A DNA stretch of 64,000 nt from Symbiodinium natans (lineage: Eukaryota > Sar > Dinophyceae > Suessiales > Symbiodiniaceae): contig CAJNDS010000336.1 in NCBI GenBank assembly GCA_905221605.1, positions 797,501 to 861,500 of the forward strand, given 5' to 3'. Each line of letters starts with the position of its first letter. Position 1 is the stretch's first letter. The translations under genes were made by a program, and so were the position numbers. Shown piece after piece: positions 50,852 to 61,002 of the stretch. Below the pieces are notes generated by a model. The model did no database searches. It saw only the letters and a list, made by a program, of their open reading frames with translations, and was not told the origin of the DNA.

Positions 50852-50931
50852 TGGGTGTTTCATGCACACATGGCCTGGCTCCATGCGGAGTCCGCGATTT
50901 CCTGGCCCGCGGCGCATGAGGGGACGGCCTG
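50852..50931 (+). CDS. probable exon, unknown protein
   Basis: The island reads WVFHAHMAWLHAESAISWPA, then AHEGTA, and ends at a textbook TG|GTAAGG donor. It is bracketed by CCCTAAA and TTTAGGG arrays. No family recognised. Confidence 0.35.
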
Positions 50932-51849
50932 GTAAGGTTTAGGGTTTGGGGTTTAGGGTTTAGGGTTTAGGGTTTAGGGTTTAGGGTTTCGGGTTTAGGG
51001 TTTAGGGTTTGGGGTTTAGGGTTTAGGGTTTAGTGTTTAGGGCTTAGGGCTTAGGGTTTAGGGTTTAGGGTTTAGGGTTCAGGGTTGAGGGAAGGTTTAG
51101 GGTGTTGCGCTGCCTGAAAGCTCAGCTGCCCATTTGGGCTGAAGGTGGTTTGTCTTTGTTAGCGCTTTCTTTTTGCTAGAACCCTAATAACCCTAAACCC
51201 TAAACCCTAAACCCTAAACCCCAAACCCTAAACCCCAAGCGCTTCCAACTGCTAGGATGCAGAGCCAGGCCCTCATTCCCTTTGTTTGGGGTTTAGGATT
51301 TCGGGAGCCGGAGTAGGCACTTCTTCCCCTTTTCTTAGGGTTCAGGGTTTAGGGTTTAGGGTTTCGGGTTTAGGGTTTAGGGTTTCGGGTTTCGGGCTTC
51401 GGGTTTAGTGTTTAGTGTTTAGTGTTTGGTGTTTGGTGTTTAGTGTTTAGTGTTTAGTGTTTAGGTGTTTAGTGTTTGGTGTTTCGGGCTTATGGCTTGG
51501 GATGGGTTCATGGATCAGCTGCTGGCAAGCTTCGTCGAATAAACCCTCAACCTCATCCTGGGTTTTTCATGCAAAACCCCTAATCCCGAAGCCCTAGGCT
51601 CACAACCCTAAGCCACCCCAGAACCCTAACCCTAAAAACTCCTGTGAGCCCTAACTCCCGAAAACCTTCAATTCCTGCAAGCCCCCCGACCCACCCCACG
51701 CTCCAAACAAAGAGAGAGAAAACAAAAAGAAGGCTCTGAAAAAGCAGACCCCTAAACCCCAAACCCTAAACCCTAAACCCTAAACCCTAAACCCCGATGT
51801 ACAACCCAAACTCCCAAACTCCAAAAAGCCCCAAGCCCGAAAAGCAGAC

Positions 51850-52060
51850 TCAACTAAAGACTGAAAACGAAGCACTAAACCCTAAACCCCCAAACCCTAA
51901 ACCCTCAACCCTAAACCCTAAACCCCCAAACCCCCCAAACCCTAAACCCCAAGCCCTAAACCCTAAACCCTAAACCCTAAACCCCAAACCCCAAAACCCT
52001 GAACCCTAAACCCTAAACCCCAAACCCTAAACCCCAAACCCCCCAAACCCTGAGCCCTAA
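51850..52060 (-). repeat. CCCTAAA/CCCCAAA array
   Basis: Mixed heptamers and octamers over about 200 bp. Confidence 0.93.
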
Positions 52061-52061
52061 G

Positions 52062-52117
52062 AAGACCTCCGTCCCGGCCTTCGCTGTGGAGGCCGCCATC
52101 CTCCGGCGCTTCGATGG
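52062..52117 (+). CDS. possible AAA-ATPase-like exon
   Basis: KTSVPAFAVEAAILRRFDG resembles the AAA+ segment in which A-x-LRRFD precedes an arginine finger. This is one short island. The minus strand is also open (DGGLHSE with AG|G and GC borders), so strand is not certain. Confidence 0.2.
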
Positions 52118-52284
52118 GGCTTAGGGTTTAGGGTTCAGGGTTTAGGGTTTAGGGTTTAGGGTTCAGGGTTTAGGGTTCAGGGTTTAGGGTTCAGGGTTTA
52201 GGGTTTTAGGGTTTTAGGGTTTTAGGGTTTTAGGGTTCAGGTGTTGAGAGGGCTTGAGAGGGCTCAGGAAATTTAGGGGGTTGA

Positions 52285-52450
52285 GGGGTTGAGGGGTTTA
52301 GGGGTTTAGGGGTTTAGGGGTTTAGGGTTTAGGGTTTAGGGTTTAGGGTTTAGGGTTTAGGGGTTTAGGGGTTTGGGGGTTTAGGGGTTTAGGGGTTTAG
52401 GGGTTTAGGGGTTTAGGGGTTTAGGGGTTTAGGGGTTTAGGGGTTCAGGG
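52285..52450 (+). repeat. TTTAGGGG octamer array
   Basis: Pure octamers at both ends with a TTTAGGG block in the middle (about 52325-52360). A second TTTAGGGG block is at 53155-53275. Confidence 0.95.
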
Positions 52451-52896
52451 CTTTGGGGGTTTAAGGGTTTAGCCCCCTCCCAGAGGCACCCTAACTCAGA
52501 ACGATTCGGGTTTTGGAGTTTTGGGGTCTAGGGTTTAGGGGCTCTTCCGTGTCTCTTCGGTGCCCAAAATGCGCGTCCCTTCGGTTTCTTCCTTGCTGGC
52601 TCCTCCTCTTCTCTGGGCCTCCTTCAGTTCCACCTCTCCTCCTGAAAAGGCGCTCTAAGCCCTACATCCGAATCCCTGAGACCCTGATTCCGCTGCCCTT
52701 TTGGGGTTTATGTAGGGTTCGGGGGCTTCGTTTGGGGTACCCAATAAACACTAAAACCTTACCTTCAGGCTCTATAAAGACTCTAAGGACTCGTTGGGGA
52801 GGACTTCCGGGGTTTGGGGTTTGGGGTTTAGGGTTTAGGGTTTGGGGTTTGGGGTTTAGGGTTTAGGGTTTAGGGTTTCGGGTTTAGGGTTTAGGC

Positions 52897-54040
52897 CTTC
52901 AAGGAGAGCTGGCAGAGGTGCGACCGGTCCACGCGGACCTGCCGAAAGATCACGGGGTCCTGCCGCGTTGGGGGGGGGGGGGGGCGGTTGGTCGGAGGCT
53001 TCGGAGGGTTTAGGGTTTAGGGTTTTGGCGTTTAGGGTTTAGGGTTTAGGGTTTTGGGTTTAGGGTTAGGGTTTAGGGTTTAGGGTTAGGGTTTCAGGGT
53101 TCAGGGTTTAGGGTTTTAGGTTAAGGGTTAGGGGTTCAGGGGTTCAGGGGTTCAGGGGTTTAGGGGTTTAGGGGTTTAGGGGTTTAGGGGGGTTTAGGGG
53201 TTTAGGGTTTAGGGGTTTAGGGGTTTAGGGGTTTAGGGTTTAGGGGTTTAGGGGTTAGGGGTTTAGGGGTTTAGGGATGGGCTTTTGGGCTTCGCCACTG
53301 AAACCGAGCCAGAACGTTTTCAGAACCCCGTACCCTTCAACCCGAAAGAACCGAAACACGTAACGCAAAGCCCAAGAGTCCATGAAACCCTGAACCCTGA
53401 ACCCTAAACCCTAAACCCTAAACCCCAAGGGCATCAAGCCGACCTCCACCCGCCCGGTAATTGTAAAAACGAAAGCAACATATTCGCGCCAATCCGAGTC
53501 AAAACATCATGCAACCCCACCCTGAACCCCAAACCGTAAGCCCCGAACAATAAACCCCCAAACGCACCCTAAATCTTAAACCCACCCCCTAAACCCAAAC
53601 CCTAAACCCTAAAGCTCCCACGAAGAGGGGCTTGCCGTCCTCTGGCAGGTCAAGCGCTGCTTCCTGCACGTCGTTTAGGGTTTGGATTTAGGGTTTAGGG
53701 TTTAGGATTTGGGGTTTAGGGTTTAGGGTTTAGGGTTTGGCTTACAGTCTTACAGCTTAACTTCTCTGAGGGTTTAGGGTACAACGGTACAACTGTGTAG
53801 TTGAAAATGGCCGAGGAAATGCGTGCTCATAGACTCTGATATGAATTTGTCCTTAAGCCGTCTCTTTGTTCGATTAGGAATGACTAGGGTCTATTTAAGG
53901 GTTTAGGGTTTAGGGTTTAGGGTTGAGGTTTAGGGTTTAGGGTTTAGGGTTTAGGGTTTAGGGGGGTTTGGGGTTTGGGGTTTAGGGTTTAGGGTTATGA
54001 CTCACGTTGTTGAAGCGTCCGTTTGGGTGTGGTGTGCAAC
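52897..54040 (-). CDS. three-exon fragment, unknown protein
   Basis: Exons 54006-54040 (CTPHPNGRFNN, GTGAGT donor), 53622-53663 (EAALDLPEDGKPLF, GT donor) and 52897-52938 (VRVDRSHLCQLSLK, GC donor) join in one frame. Each starts after AG|G and the phases agree. The product looks like a folded, soluble domain, but I do not recognise the family. Telomeric arrays occupy both introns. An ABC-like reading of the third island (QDPVIF) is excluded because that part is upstream of the acceptor. Confidence 0.5.
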
Positions 54041-54466
54041 CTTGAGGCTTAGGGGTCTTCTTGCAGAGCCCGAATCTACAGCTGTGGCTTGGGTCGCAGG
54101 GTTAGGCGGACTTAGGGTTTAGGGTTTAGGGTTTACGGTTTAGGGTTAGGGTTTAGGGTTTTTAGGGTTTTTAGGTTAGGGTTTAGGTTTAGGGTTTAGG
54201 CTTTAGGGTTTTAGGCTTTAGGGTTTAGGGTTTAGGGTTTAGGGTTTAGGGTTTTGCAGCCCCCTCCCTTAAGAACCCTATAATTTGGGTTGAGGGTTTA
54301 GAGTTGAGCTTACTTGTGCAAACGCGCCGCTGCTTTTACAGACTGCGTGTCTGCTGTATATTCACATGCTTGCAGCCAGACGAAACCTCAGGATTTGACC
54401 AGGACGATAGATCCTTCTACCCTGAACAAACCCCAAAACCCCTAAACCCTGTGCTTGTGAAGAACT

Positions 54467-54585
54467 TCGGGACATCCCCCAAATACAAACAGTTCGTATT
54501 AGGAACCCTAAACCCTAAACCTCACACCCAAACCCTAAACCCTAAACCCACAGTACCCCCTACGAAGGACAGGGGGAACATCCCA
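54467..54585. mobile_element. MITE-like element split by CCCTAAA repeats
   Basis: Left end TCGGGACATCCCCCAAATAC and right end GGGGGAACATCCCA match copies at 33688 and 33877. The middle (54503-54550) is a CCCTAAA-type array with variants, replacing the central AT-rich part. Confidence 0.75.
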
Positions 54586-55165
54586 TGATGCACTTCAAGT
54601 TCGAAGACCCAGGTATCCTGAAACCAAGCGTGGAACCCTAGGGTTTAGTGTTCAAGGTCTAGGGTTTAGGGTTTGGGGTTTAGGGTTAGGGTTTACGATT
54701 TAGGGTTGAGGGTTTAGGGTTTAGGGTTCAGGGTTCAGGGTTCAGGGTTTAGGGTTTAGGGTTTGTGCCCTCAGTATGCCCCAGAAACCTTCTTAAAATC
54801 CCTATAACGCGCCTTACTAACCTGATTACTAAGTCAAACGACCTTCCCAGAAGTGGTTGGTTGGGCTTATAAGGGGTTTCGGCTTGGGGCTTTAGTATGT
54901 CAGAGTCCTGATCGTAACGCCCGCAAGTCAAGCCTTAAGCTTACTAAACTTTAGTCCTTCTATCCTAAACCCTAAACCCTAACCCTAAACCCTAAACCCT
55001 AAACCCTACACCCTACACCCTGAACCCTACACTCTCTAGCTGTATAGGGCCCTCAGCTTGTACACACAGGGCCCCTCTCTTGCATCAGGGTTTTAGGGTT
55101 TAGGGTTGTAGGCTTTGGAGTTTAGGGTTCAAGGTCTACTCCGGGGTCCTGGAATCCTCCACCCT

Positions 55166-55280
55166 TTAGGGTTTAGGGTTTAGGGTTTAGGGTTTAGGGT
55201 TTAGGGTTTAGGGTTTAGGGTTTAGGGTTTAGGGTTTAGGGTTTAGGGTTTAGGGTTTAGGGTTTGGGGTTTAGGGCTTC
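55166..55280 (+). repeat. TTTAGGG array
   Basis: About 15 units. 55290-56020 holds short arrays and ORFs without support. Confidence 0.95.
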
Positions 55281-56071
55281 GGGCTTGGAGCCCTAAGCCC
55301 TAAAGCCTAAAAAATGTAAACTCTGCCCCCTTCACTGGTAGCCACCCCCGAAAGAGAATAGACGAACAATCATCAGCGAACCTGAATCCTATACAGCAAA
55401 CTCTAAACCCTAAATCTCTAAACCCCTGAAACCCAGCATGAGGTTCATACTCCTGTCCCTCACCCCCCACATGCCCAGAAAACCCTGGTTTTCTCGAGTA
55501 AAACGCGCGTGTCACCAAATAAGTGCAGCCCTTAGCCAGTTCCCAGTATCTAGACTTAAGTAACCCCTAAACCCCTAAACTCCAGACCCTAAACCCTGAA
55601 AACCTCTCAGCCTACCCATAAACCCCCAAACCCTAAGGGGATCAAGGTATGGGGGGTTTGGAGTTTAAGGATTTAGGGGGTGAGGGTTTATGTAGGGTTT
55701 AGGGGCCAGGTTTATGGGTTATTAGAGGTTCAGGAGTTTAGGAGGTTAAGGAGCATGAGCCTCAAAAGGCTCCACTGCACAGCTTAGCTAGGGTTTGGGG
55801 CTTCGGGTTTTGGAGTTGAGGGCTTAAGAGCAAGAAAGGTAGGCTTTTTATGGTAGGTTTAAGGATGAGGCATGTCTCTTACGGGCCAAAACCAATCAGG
55901 CTTACGTGTGGTTCCGGGTTTATGGCTTAGGGCTCAGGGAAGGCAGCATGAACCTCAAAGACGGGGACGGGGCAGGGCCGCCGTGGCCGGGTTTCAAGCA
56001 AAGGATTGTAATCTAGGGTTTAGGGTTTAGGGTTTAGGGTTTAGGGTTTAGGGTTTAGGGTTTAGGGTATT

Positions 56072-56138
56072 TGGACGGAACTGGTATTTGCGGTAGCATC
56101 TATGATGAACATATCGGGATTGTGCGGGGAGATTGCTG
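56072..56138 (+). CDS. possible exon, hydrophobic
   Basis: Follows a TTTAGGG array and ends at a textbook GTAAGT donor. One frame reads WTELVFAVASMMNISGLCGE (membrane-like); another is also open (GTGICGSIYDEHIGIVRGDC), so the frame is undecided. Confidence 0.3.
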
Positions 56139-56187
56139 GTAAGTTGGCAATTGTCTATTGCTTTCTGCCAAACGTATGCCTGCGAAG

Positions 56188-57886
56188 TCAGTGAGCTGAC
56201 GAGACACGTCTGCGCTTCGCGGGGGGCCCTTCCAACAATCGCAGGACTTCGGTGTGGTCACTGTCTGCTGAGAGCGTCAGGGCTGTATCTCCACCCTTGT
56301 CGATCATGTCCTTGTCGGCGCCGGCCTCCACCAGCAAACGCACGGCTTCAACGTGGCCATTGACAGCTGCGCACATCAGGGCTGTGGAGTTCTTGCGGCC
56401 AGCCTTGTCCTCGTCGGCACCGGCCTTCACCAGCAAAAACACGGCTTCAACGTGGCCGTTGGCAGCTGCCTGCATCAGGGCTGTGTAGCCAAGGTTGTCG
56501 ATCATGTCCTTGTCGGTGCCAAGCTCCAGCAGCAAACGAAAAATTTCAAGTTGGTTCAGGCGAGCTGCGTGCATCAGGGCAGTCCAGCCAGCGTCGCGCC
56601 CAACAACGAACATGCGACTTCAACATAACCGCGCCGAGCTGCGAGAAGGAAGGCTGTGTTACCGAGCTTGTTGGCCAAGCCCTTGTCGGCGCCGGCCTCC
56701 ACCAACAAACGCACGGCTTCAACCTGACCCGCGGCGGCTGCGTGCATCAGGGCAGTGAAGCCATTGCTGTCAGCCTTGTCCTTGTCGGCGCCGGCCTCCA
56801 CCAGCAAACGCGCGGCTTCAACGTGGCCGTTGGCAGCTGCGCACATCAGGGCTGTGGAGTTCTTGCGGCCAGCCTTGTCCTTGTCGGCACCGGCCTCCAC
56901 CAGCAAACGCGCGGCTTTGGCAGCTGCGCGCATCAGGGCTGTGTCGCCAAGGTTGTCGATCATGTCCTTGTCGGTGCCAAGCTCCAGCAGCAAACGAAGA
57001 ATTTCAAGTTGGTTCAGGCGAGCTGCGTGCGTCAGGGCAGTCCAGCCAGCGTCGTAGGCCCTGTTTTTGTCGATGCCGGCGCCCAACAGCGAACGTGCGA
57101 CGTCAACATAACCGTGCCGAGCTGCGAGAAGGAGGGCTGTGTTACCGAAGTTGTCGGCCAAGTCCTTGTCGGCGCCGGCCTCCAACAACACTCGCACGGC
57201 TTCAACCTGACCCGCGGCGGCTGCGTGCATCAGGGAAGTTAAGCCATGGCTGTCAGCCTTGTCCTTGTCGGCACCGGCCTCCACCAACAAACGAACCACT
57301 TCAACGTGGCCACGCTGAGATGCCAACGAAAGCCCCGTCCGACCGGCAAAGACCACATTGGGGTCCAGGGGCAACTGCAGGATGGACTCGACCTGGGGTG
57401 TCTCCGATGATTCGGGGGTTCTCAGAGTTCTCCCTATTTCTACTTCAGACTCATCACCTGACTGCACACAACAGCCGTCATCCGGGAAACCCCTGCCTTC
57501 GTGAGCCATCCATCCACGCTGGCACGTACAAGGCCCCCGGCTTGTGTCTCTGAGGCGCTGCAGAAGTTCATTACTACCTTGGCGACGAAATGAACCCTAA
57601 AATTGGGTTCATAACCTATACTGCTTTACAATTCCTATTGAGGTAGTATGAACCGTAAACCCTTTTGGGGTTCATGTAGTCCCCAAGGTACAAGCCCAAG
57701 ATCCATGGGAGAATCGAGCTTCTCGGCATCATCCAGATTGGAGCCCTTGAGGATGAGCCTCTGCCTGAAGCGCGGAGGCAGGCCATGCATCTGGCGCAAG
57801 TGGCGCTTCAGTTCCCTCACGCTGCTCAATTCTTCCACGGGAATGGCTGCCAACACTTCGCCCGAGATCATGCGGACACGCAGCAT
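56188..57886 (-). CDS. UBL-ANK3: ubiquitin-like/ankyrin gene with frameshift
   Basis: Exon 1 (57692-57886, 65 codons) starts MLRVRMISGEVLAAIPVEEL and includes LPPRFRQRLILKGSNLDDAE. Exon 2 (57497-57577) reads VVMNFCSASETQAGGLVRAS. Exon 3 starts at 57392 with VESILQLPLDPNVVFAGRTG, followed by ankyrin repeats. Near 56597 a 25 bp deletion, relative to the sister repeat at 57035-57060, shifts the frame: the array otherwise continues to 56188 and ends PPAKRRRVSSAH, while the original frame stops at 56574. A 12 bp in-frame deletion near 56917 shortens another repeat. Intron 1 (114 bp) is a foldback element; intron 2 (104 bp) is GC-AG without stops. It may be a recent pseudogene or make a shortened protein. 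Confidence 0.7.
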
Positions 57887-58011
57887 CCTGATCGAAGAGA
57901 AGAAGCTATGAGCTCCTTAATCCAGTCTGGCATCCCGAACAAGCATAGCTGCGCGCAGCAAAGTTCGACACTCTAAACCCTAAACCCTAAACCATACACC
58001 CTAAACCCTAC

Positions 58012-58220
58012 GGGGAGCGGCCTTGTGCTGCCCGCAACCACGGATAACCACTTTGTGCTTACGTACAAAAACATCGGCAGGCGCGTACTTTCCGGCACGC
58101 GCTGGCGCTGAGAAAGGCACGCAGATCCTGGACTCGAAACTGGATTTGGAGTCCGGAAACTGCACGCCTCCCGAGTATTTGCTTGTCGCGCTCCCCGTTT
58201 TTAAGCTTCTCAAGAATCAC
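58012..58220 (-). repeat. duplicated segment, inverted copy of 50225-50440
   Basis: See 50225-50440. This copy has a longer conserved frame including KYAPADVFVRKHKVVIRGCG. It is bordered by CCCTAAA repeats at 57973-58010. Confidence 0.7.
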
Positions 58221-58267
58221 CCCACTCAACATCTCTCACACAAGCAGTCTCTAAAACCTGGCATGCA

Positions 58268-58494
58268 AGCCAAGTATTTGCAAATGGGGGGGGGGGGGGC
58301 TGTGCACCCCCCAATCCTCCGGTTGCAGTATCTGCAAATATTCAAACAGAGTACTTGCTCGGGATGCCCAATATTTATGGTGATTTTTTCTTTGTTGCCG
58401 CACTATTTGCAAATGGGGCGCACTGCGCCCCCCCCCCCCCCCCCCCAACCCCCCCGCTGGAGAATCTGCAAATCTTCAAACAGGGTGCTTGCTC
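58268..58494. repeat. tandem pair of about 120 bp with G/C runs
   Basis: TATTTGCAAATGGGG, a G/C-rich core, ATCTGCAAATATTCAAACAG and TACTTGCTC occur twice (58268 and 58403). Confidence 0.7.
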
Positions 58495-58499
58495 CACCC

Positions 58500-58920
58500 C
58501 AAAACAAGGTTTAGGTTGCGCCCGAGGGTGGCGCAAGGGACGCGCAAGGCTGGCGCAAGACAGCATAGCCGATGTGAAGCCGTGGGCCCTAGCAGAGAAT
58601 TTTCGGAGGTGGGCAGCCAGAGGTTTCCCCGGAAGCAGGAAGATAAAAAACGAACAGCTTCGCCAGGGCCAGGGACAGCTTCGACAGGGATGTGTAGAGC
58701 AAGGTGAGCAAAGGTTTGTGATTTGAGGGCCCCAAGCAGCTTGTCGGTACCGCGTTTTGTACTTGGCATGTTTGCCGGCGTGGTAACTCTAGCACGGCGC
58801 AAGGCGGCGCAAGGGCGAGGCGCAAGGGAACCTCACGGCCTTAGGCTTGGCACTAGAATTGAGAACAACATCCACTTGCTCATATTGGAAACTCTTGGGC
58901 GGCACAAGGCCCCGGCGCGA
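58500..58920. other. island with GGCGCAAGG motifs
   Basis: GGCGCAAG occurs repeatedly at 58526-58560 and 58793-58825, resembling the minisatellite near the window start. ORFs exist on both strands; none is convincing. Confidence 0.4.
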
Positions 58921-58955
58921 CCCTAAACCCTAAACCCTAAACCCTAAACCCTAAA

Positions 58956-59090
58956 CCGCGCTGCTAGGGACTCTACATCAGAGAGGCGCGGCTTTTGGGT
59001 TCAGGGGGTGTAAGCCCCTCAATTGCTCTCCCTATCCCAAACCACCTAAAGCCCAAGACCCCTCTGGCTCACTGAAAGACCCTAAATCCT
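58956..59090 (+). repeat. 135 bp direct repeat, copy A
   Basis: Differs from 62581-62715 at about three positions. Both begin CCGCGCTGCTAGGGACTCTA directly after CCCTAAA-type repeats. Confidence 0.9.
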
Positions 59091-59295
59091 ATAAATCCTA
59101 CCTAGGGTACTTTTCAACAGGCAAGTAATCCTATAAATCCTACCTAGGGTACTTTTCAACAGGCAAGTAATCCTATAAATCCTACCTAGGGTACGTTTAA
59201 ACAGGCAAGTAATCCTATAAATCCTACCTAGGGTACTTTTCAACAGGCAAGTAATCCTATAATCCTACCTAGGGTACTTTTAAATGGGTAAGTAA
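59087..59295 (+). repeat. 42 bp minisatellite, five copies
   Basis: Unit TCCTATAAATCCTACCTAGG followed by GTACTTTTCAACAGGCAAGTAA; copies start at 59087, 59129, 59171, 59213 and 59255. It begins exactly where the 135 bp repeat ends. Confidence 0.95.
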
Positions 59296-59978
59296 ACCCT
59301 AAACCCTAAACCCTCAGCCCTCATGAGCTGTGGTGAGAGTGCTTCGAAGCCAAAGGAGGGTTATGGGATAGGGGAGCCTAATCCCCTAAGGACAGGGAAT
59401 AAACCCTAAAAAACCCTAAAACCCTAAAAACCCTAAACCCTAAACCCTAAACCCTAAAAAACCCTAAAACCCTAAAAGCCCTAAAAAACCCTAAAAACCC
59501 TAAAAACCCTAAAAACCCTAAACCCTAAACCTTTTTGGGATAGGGAATAAGGGCCTACTCTGGGTCCTTGCTTCCACAATCCCTATCTGAGGTCGGGTCT
59601 GTGGGGTCTAGGATTTAGGGTTTTGTTATGCTTTTGGTGAGTGTACAAAGGGCTCCCGAAACATGTTGGTGAGTGCGTAAACAAATAAATATATAATAAA
59701 TAACGGTTTAGGGTTGAGGGTTTTCTATAGGCCCCAGTAAACTTTCACGTGCATCCTGACTGGAAGCCTCCACGCAGCGTTTAGGGTTAGGGTTTAGGGC
59801 TTAGGGCAACCCTGAATAGAAGGCCCCAACTCTAGAAAAAGAATCAAATCTTAGAAGGATCCCGAAACCCTAAACCTTTGAACCCTAAACCCTAAAACCC
59901 TCAAACCCTAAACCCTAAACCCTAAACCCTAAAACCCTAAACCCTAAACCCTAAACCCTAAAACCCCCCCATCCTGAG

Positions 59979-60949
59979 GCACATCGCTGTAGCTCAGAAT
60001 TCGCTGGACCGAGTTCAGAACCTCGCAGCAAAAAGGGGCCTTTAGGGCTTTGAGGGCTATGAGGGTTCAGGGTTCAGGGTTCCCCTAAACCCTCTTACCC
60101 TAAACCCTAAACCCTAAACCCTAAGCCTTTTGAGAGTGCTAGTAGGGTTTTGCGGAGTCTGTTCGGGGCCTGACAGGGCTCTCGAGGCTCCAGCAGTTCA
60201 AGGCTGTCCGGGTTTAGAGTTTAGGGGCTTAAAACTTTGTAAAATCGAAGTCAATGTGGGATTTGGGGGGGCTTCGGGTGAAGGCGCGCATGAGTTTCTT
60301 GAGGTTGGCTTAGTGGCTGAGGTCTTAACGTTCATGGGCTCGAGGGCTGCGGAAGTTCTAATGGGTTTGGGGCTCAGAACGGTTTAGGGTTTAGGGTTTA
60401 GGGTTGAGGGTTTAGGGTTTAGGGTTTAGGGTTTAGGGTTGAGGGTTTAGGGCTAAAAGAGAACCCTAAACTCTAAAACCTAAACTCATTAGCCCTAAAC
60501 CCTTAAACCCTAAAGCCTATTACAAAAAAGGAACCCTCAACCCTAAAGCCTAGGGTTTAGGCAAGACTTCAGGCTAAGATCTACAGGCACGCAGGCCTTA
60601 AAGCTATTTTAAGCGTGGCATCTGTGCATGGTGGAGGGGGGGGGGGGGGGGGGGGTCAATAATCGCATTTAGGGTTTAGGGTTTGAGGTTTTGGGGCTTC
60701 GGGCAGCCTAAGGGGATCACACAGCATCTGCTGCCACGCCAGCATTGGGTCAAAGCGCCACTTCCTCCAGTTTCGGGTTAGGGGTTTAGGGTGGCTTTTG
60801 CCCTAAACCCTAAACCCTAAACCGTAAACCCTAAACCCTAAACCCTAAACCCCTTGCACAGAGGGCAGGGCCTCATCGACCATAGGTCGGCTTTCTGACT
60901 TGAACACGATCTTGCATGCCATTGGGCTTAAAGCTTTGGGGTTTGGGAT

Positions 60950-61002
<53 letters not shown>

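Noticed and set aside
52940-52985. ABC-type Q-loop (RQDPVIF) on the minus strand
   Set aside because: The bases lie upstream of the CGGCAG|GTCCGC acceptor that joins in phase with the preceding exon, so this part is intronic, and no other ABC motifs are adjacent.
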